DNA of 64,000 nt from Agelas oroides. Taxonomy: Eukaryota; Porifera; Demospongiae; Agelasida; Agelasidae. The stretch spans positions 8,720,996 through 8,784,995 of the forward strand of contig OX422184.1 in the NCBI GenBank assembly GCA_949130485.1, read 5' to 3'. Position 1 is the stretch's first letter; each line of letters begins with the position of its first letter. Below the pieces are notes generated by a model. It searched no databases and was not told the origin of the DNA. It saw only the letters and a program-made list of their open reading frames with translations. This document shows positions 62,484 through 64,000 of this stretch, in pieces. The translations under genes and the position numbers were made by a program.

Positions 62484-63008
62484 ATGGCTAATCCAGATCA
62501 CGAGATGTGGACAGATGCATCGGGGTCATGGGGAGCAGGTGCATTCTGGAAATCAGAATGGTTCCAGCCTAAGTGGCCAACAGTCTTACAAGAAGAACAA
62601 ATTGCAGTAAAGGAACTTGCTCCAATCACGATTGCGTGTGCGCTATGGGGACCACGATGGACAGGTTCCTCTATACGAGTTCACTCTGACAACGAGGCAG
62701 TTGTTACAGTCGTTAACTCAGGCTACTCTAGACAACCTGTCATGATGCATCTATTAAGATGCATATTCTTCTTTAAAGCAAAGTTCGACTTTACCCTCAA
62801 AGCAGCACATATCCCAGGACAGTACAATACACTTGCAGACGCACTATCCAGAGATAACGCATCGTTTTTCTTATCATCTCATTCACAGGCCAACCCGCAA
62901 ACCACGGAAATACCCCAGGACATGATCGAAATGCTACTTATAAAGAAGCCAGACTGGACATCCAATGACTGGACACTTTGGTTTCACTCTATTTTCGTGC
63001 TTCACTAG
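62484..63008 (+). CDS. DIRS RNase H domain
   Basis: Begins MANPDHEMWTDASGSWGAGA. The catalytic set is visible: Asp in WTDAS, Glu in AVKELAPI, Asp in VHSDNEAVV and Asp in NTLADALSRD. The Pro/Gln-rich tail to 63008 (HSIFVLH) overlaps the start of the recombinase region, where DIRS elements typically overlap pol and recombinase frames. It is separated from the RT frame by a stop at 62429. Confidence 0.9.
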   Translation: MANPDHEMWTDASGSWGAGAFWKSEWFQPKWPTVLQEEQIAVKELAPITIACALWGPRWTGSSIRVHSDNEAVVTVVNSGYSRQPVMMHLLRCIFFFKAKFDFTLKAAHIPGQYNTLADALSRDNASFFLSSHSQANPQTTEIPQDMIEMLLIKKPDWTSNDWTLWFHSIFVLH

Positions 63009-63029
63009 CCCCATCTACAACACGATCCT

Positions 63030-63998
63030 ATGAATCAGCTAAGAAAAGGTACCTGCAATTCTGTGCCAACAGCGACAATGGACCCTTTGCAAGCATCAGA
63101 AGAAAAACTTTGTAGTTTTGTTGCATATTTAGCTGATTCAAACCTAACACATCAAACAATAAAATGTTACCTTTCCGCAGTACGACACCTTCAAATAGCA
63201 ATGAACAAAGGGGACCCTCACATTAGTAGCATGCCAACATTAGAGCATGTCTTAAGGGGAATTAAGAAAGAGCAGTCAAAGAAGCATACCCCAGCTAAGT
63301 CCTGCCTACCTATCACTCCAAACATCCTAACAAGACTAAGGGAGGTGTGGGAAGAAGAACCTCACAATTATGATTACATCATGCTATGGGCGGCATGCTG
63401 CACATGCTACTTCGGGTCCCTAAGATCTGGAGAGATATGCTCCCCCTCAGACGAAGAATATGACCCCTCTACCCATCTCAATTTTTCTGACCTTGCAGTT
63501 GACTCACACGACAATACCTCTGTTATAGCACTGAAAATTAAAACATCAAAGACGGACCCTTTTAGACAAGGAGTTACGATCTATCTAGGGACCACCAACA
63601 CAAAACTTTGTCCAGTTCAAGCCTTGCTGGCATACATCGCTGTTAGAGGAGACAAACAAGGGGCTCTCTTTTCATTCTCAAATCATCAATTATTGACGAG
63701 AGCTAGATTTGTGAAACATCTTAGGTTAGCCCTGTCAAAAGCAGGGATCGATCCGGATCTCTATGCGGGTCACAGTTTCTGGATAGGCGCGGCAACCGTG
63801 GCCTGTACTCAAGGCATCGAGGACTCCACGATCATGACTCTCGGCAGATGGAAGAGCAACGCGTACCAGCGTTACATAAGGATTCCTCAAGAACATCTAG
63901 CTCAGATTTCGTCACGAATCGCCTCACCAATTCCTGCAAGAAGTATGCAAATATACCAGCCTAACCTGGAAGAAGGAACTGAGTTCAGACGCAAGTAA
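63030..63998 (+). CDS. DIRS tyrosine recombinase with one catalytic Arg replaced
   Basis: The 322-codon frame begins at ATG 63030. N-terminal SAM-like part: LCSFVAYLADSNLTHQTIK, YLSAVRHLQI. Catalytic part: YFGSLRSGEI (Arg I), KIKTSKTDPF (Lys), GHSFWIGAAT (His present, Arg II changed to Trp at 63780-63782), GRWKSNAYQRYIR (Tyr nucleophile). Family members read GHSFRIGAAT here. CGG to TGG is a single CpG-type transition. The enzyme would integrate the circular DNA copy by site-specific recombination; with the Arg lost, this copy is probably inactive. The stop is two bases before the window end. Confidence 0.9.
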   Translation: MNQLRKGTCNSVPTATMDPLQASEEKLCSFVAYLADSNLTHQTIKCYLSAVRHLQIAMNKGDPHISSMPTLEHVLRGIKKEQSKKHTPAKSCLPITPNILTRLREVWEEEPHNYDYIMLWAACCTCYFGSLRSGEICSPSDEEYDPSTHLNFSDLAVDSHDNTSVIALKIKTSKTDPFRQGVTIYLGTTNTKLCPVQALLAYIAVRGDKQGALFSFSNHQLLTRARFVKHLRLALSKAGIDPDLYAGHSFWIGAATVACTQGIEDSTIMTLGRWKSNAYQRYIRIPQEHLAQISSRIASPIPARSMQIYQPNLEEGTEFRRK

Positions 63999-64000
63999 CT

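Larger units (their letters stand above)
59900..64000 (+). mobile_element. DIRS-type retrotransposon, extends past the right edge
   Basis: Gag, reverse transcriptase, RNase H and tyrosine recombinase occur in that order on the plus strand, which is the DIRS gene order; there is no DDE integrase or protease. The left boundary is uncertain and the right end with its internal complementary region lies outside the window. All reading frames are well preserved except for a few frameshifts and one catalytic substitution, so insertion is fairly recent. Confidence 0.85.

Overview
The window looks like a repeat-dense, gene-poor stretch of a metazoan nuclear genome, most likely a marine invertebrate. 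A sponge or cnidarian would fit, but I cannot place it lower from sequence alone. The evidence is intron-bearing coding fragments with GT/AG borders, a wide mix of animal-type transposons (an APE-type non-LTR element with a 2A motif, DIRS, Ty3/gypsy, BEL/Pao, pogo, a Crypton-type tyrosine recombinase, MULE-like and DUF6589-like elements), many TIR-bearing MITEs, a complex satellite, and no prokaryotic gene organisation. Homology statements rest on motif recognition by eye; no search was run.

Layout. 1-9.2 kb: a small MITE, then a non-LTR retrotransposon (2A, PHD finger, APE endonuclease, reverse transcriptase) in a 3.94-kb unit that is tandemly duplicated almost without change (1259-5200 and 5201-9140). 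The second copy is fused to foreign sequence. The unit also holds fragments of a MULE-like transposon protein. 9.2-16.7 kb: minisatellites, dispersed repeats, more MULE-like fragments, a palindromic repeat array and TIR elements. 16.7-24.4 kb: a broken Crypton-type recombinase, a palindromic satellite, candidate minus-strand host exons (chromodomain-like start, AT-hook exon, two unknown exons) and an in-frame 33-bp minisatellite. 24.4-35 kb: mostly non-coding, with a SHOCT-like C-terminal exon and pogo and gypsy fragments. 35.7-39.9 kb: a TIR element with an intact HIRAN-like gene, a broken RecQ-like helicase and a methyltransferase-like exon. 41-46.6 kb: telomere-like repeats, then a ~185-bp satellite with inverted monomers and a ~699-bp higher-order duplication, interrupted by one exon that encodes a transmembrane helix. 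46.7-59.4 kb: BEL/Pao and gypsy fragments, two further MITEs, a DUF6589-like element that still shows splice sites, a PHD fragment and a second LINE. 59.9-64 kb: a DIRS-type retrotransposon with gag, RT, RNase H and tyrosine recombinase, inactivated by a frameshift and a lost catalytic arginine; it reaches the right edge.

Two things stand out. First, four unrelated degraded coding elements each hold a 150-500 bp segment that sits in its expected place in the domain order but reads from the opposite strand (about 3.4-3.9 kb and its duplicate, 49.25-49.40 kb, about 54.3-54.5 and 55.1-55.3 kb, and 59.0-59.2 kb). This looks like recurrent in-place microinversion. Second, the 35.74-36.55 kb element has near-identical inverted ends, long C/G tracts and a single intact HIRAN-like ORF with no transposase, which looks like a non-autonomous transposon carrying a cargo gene.
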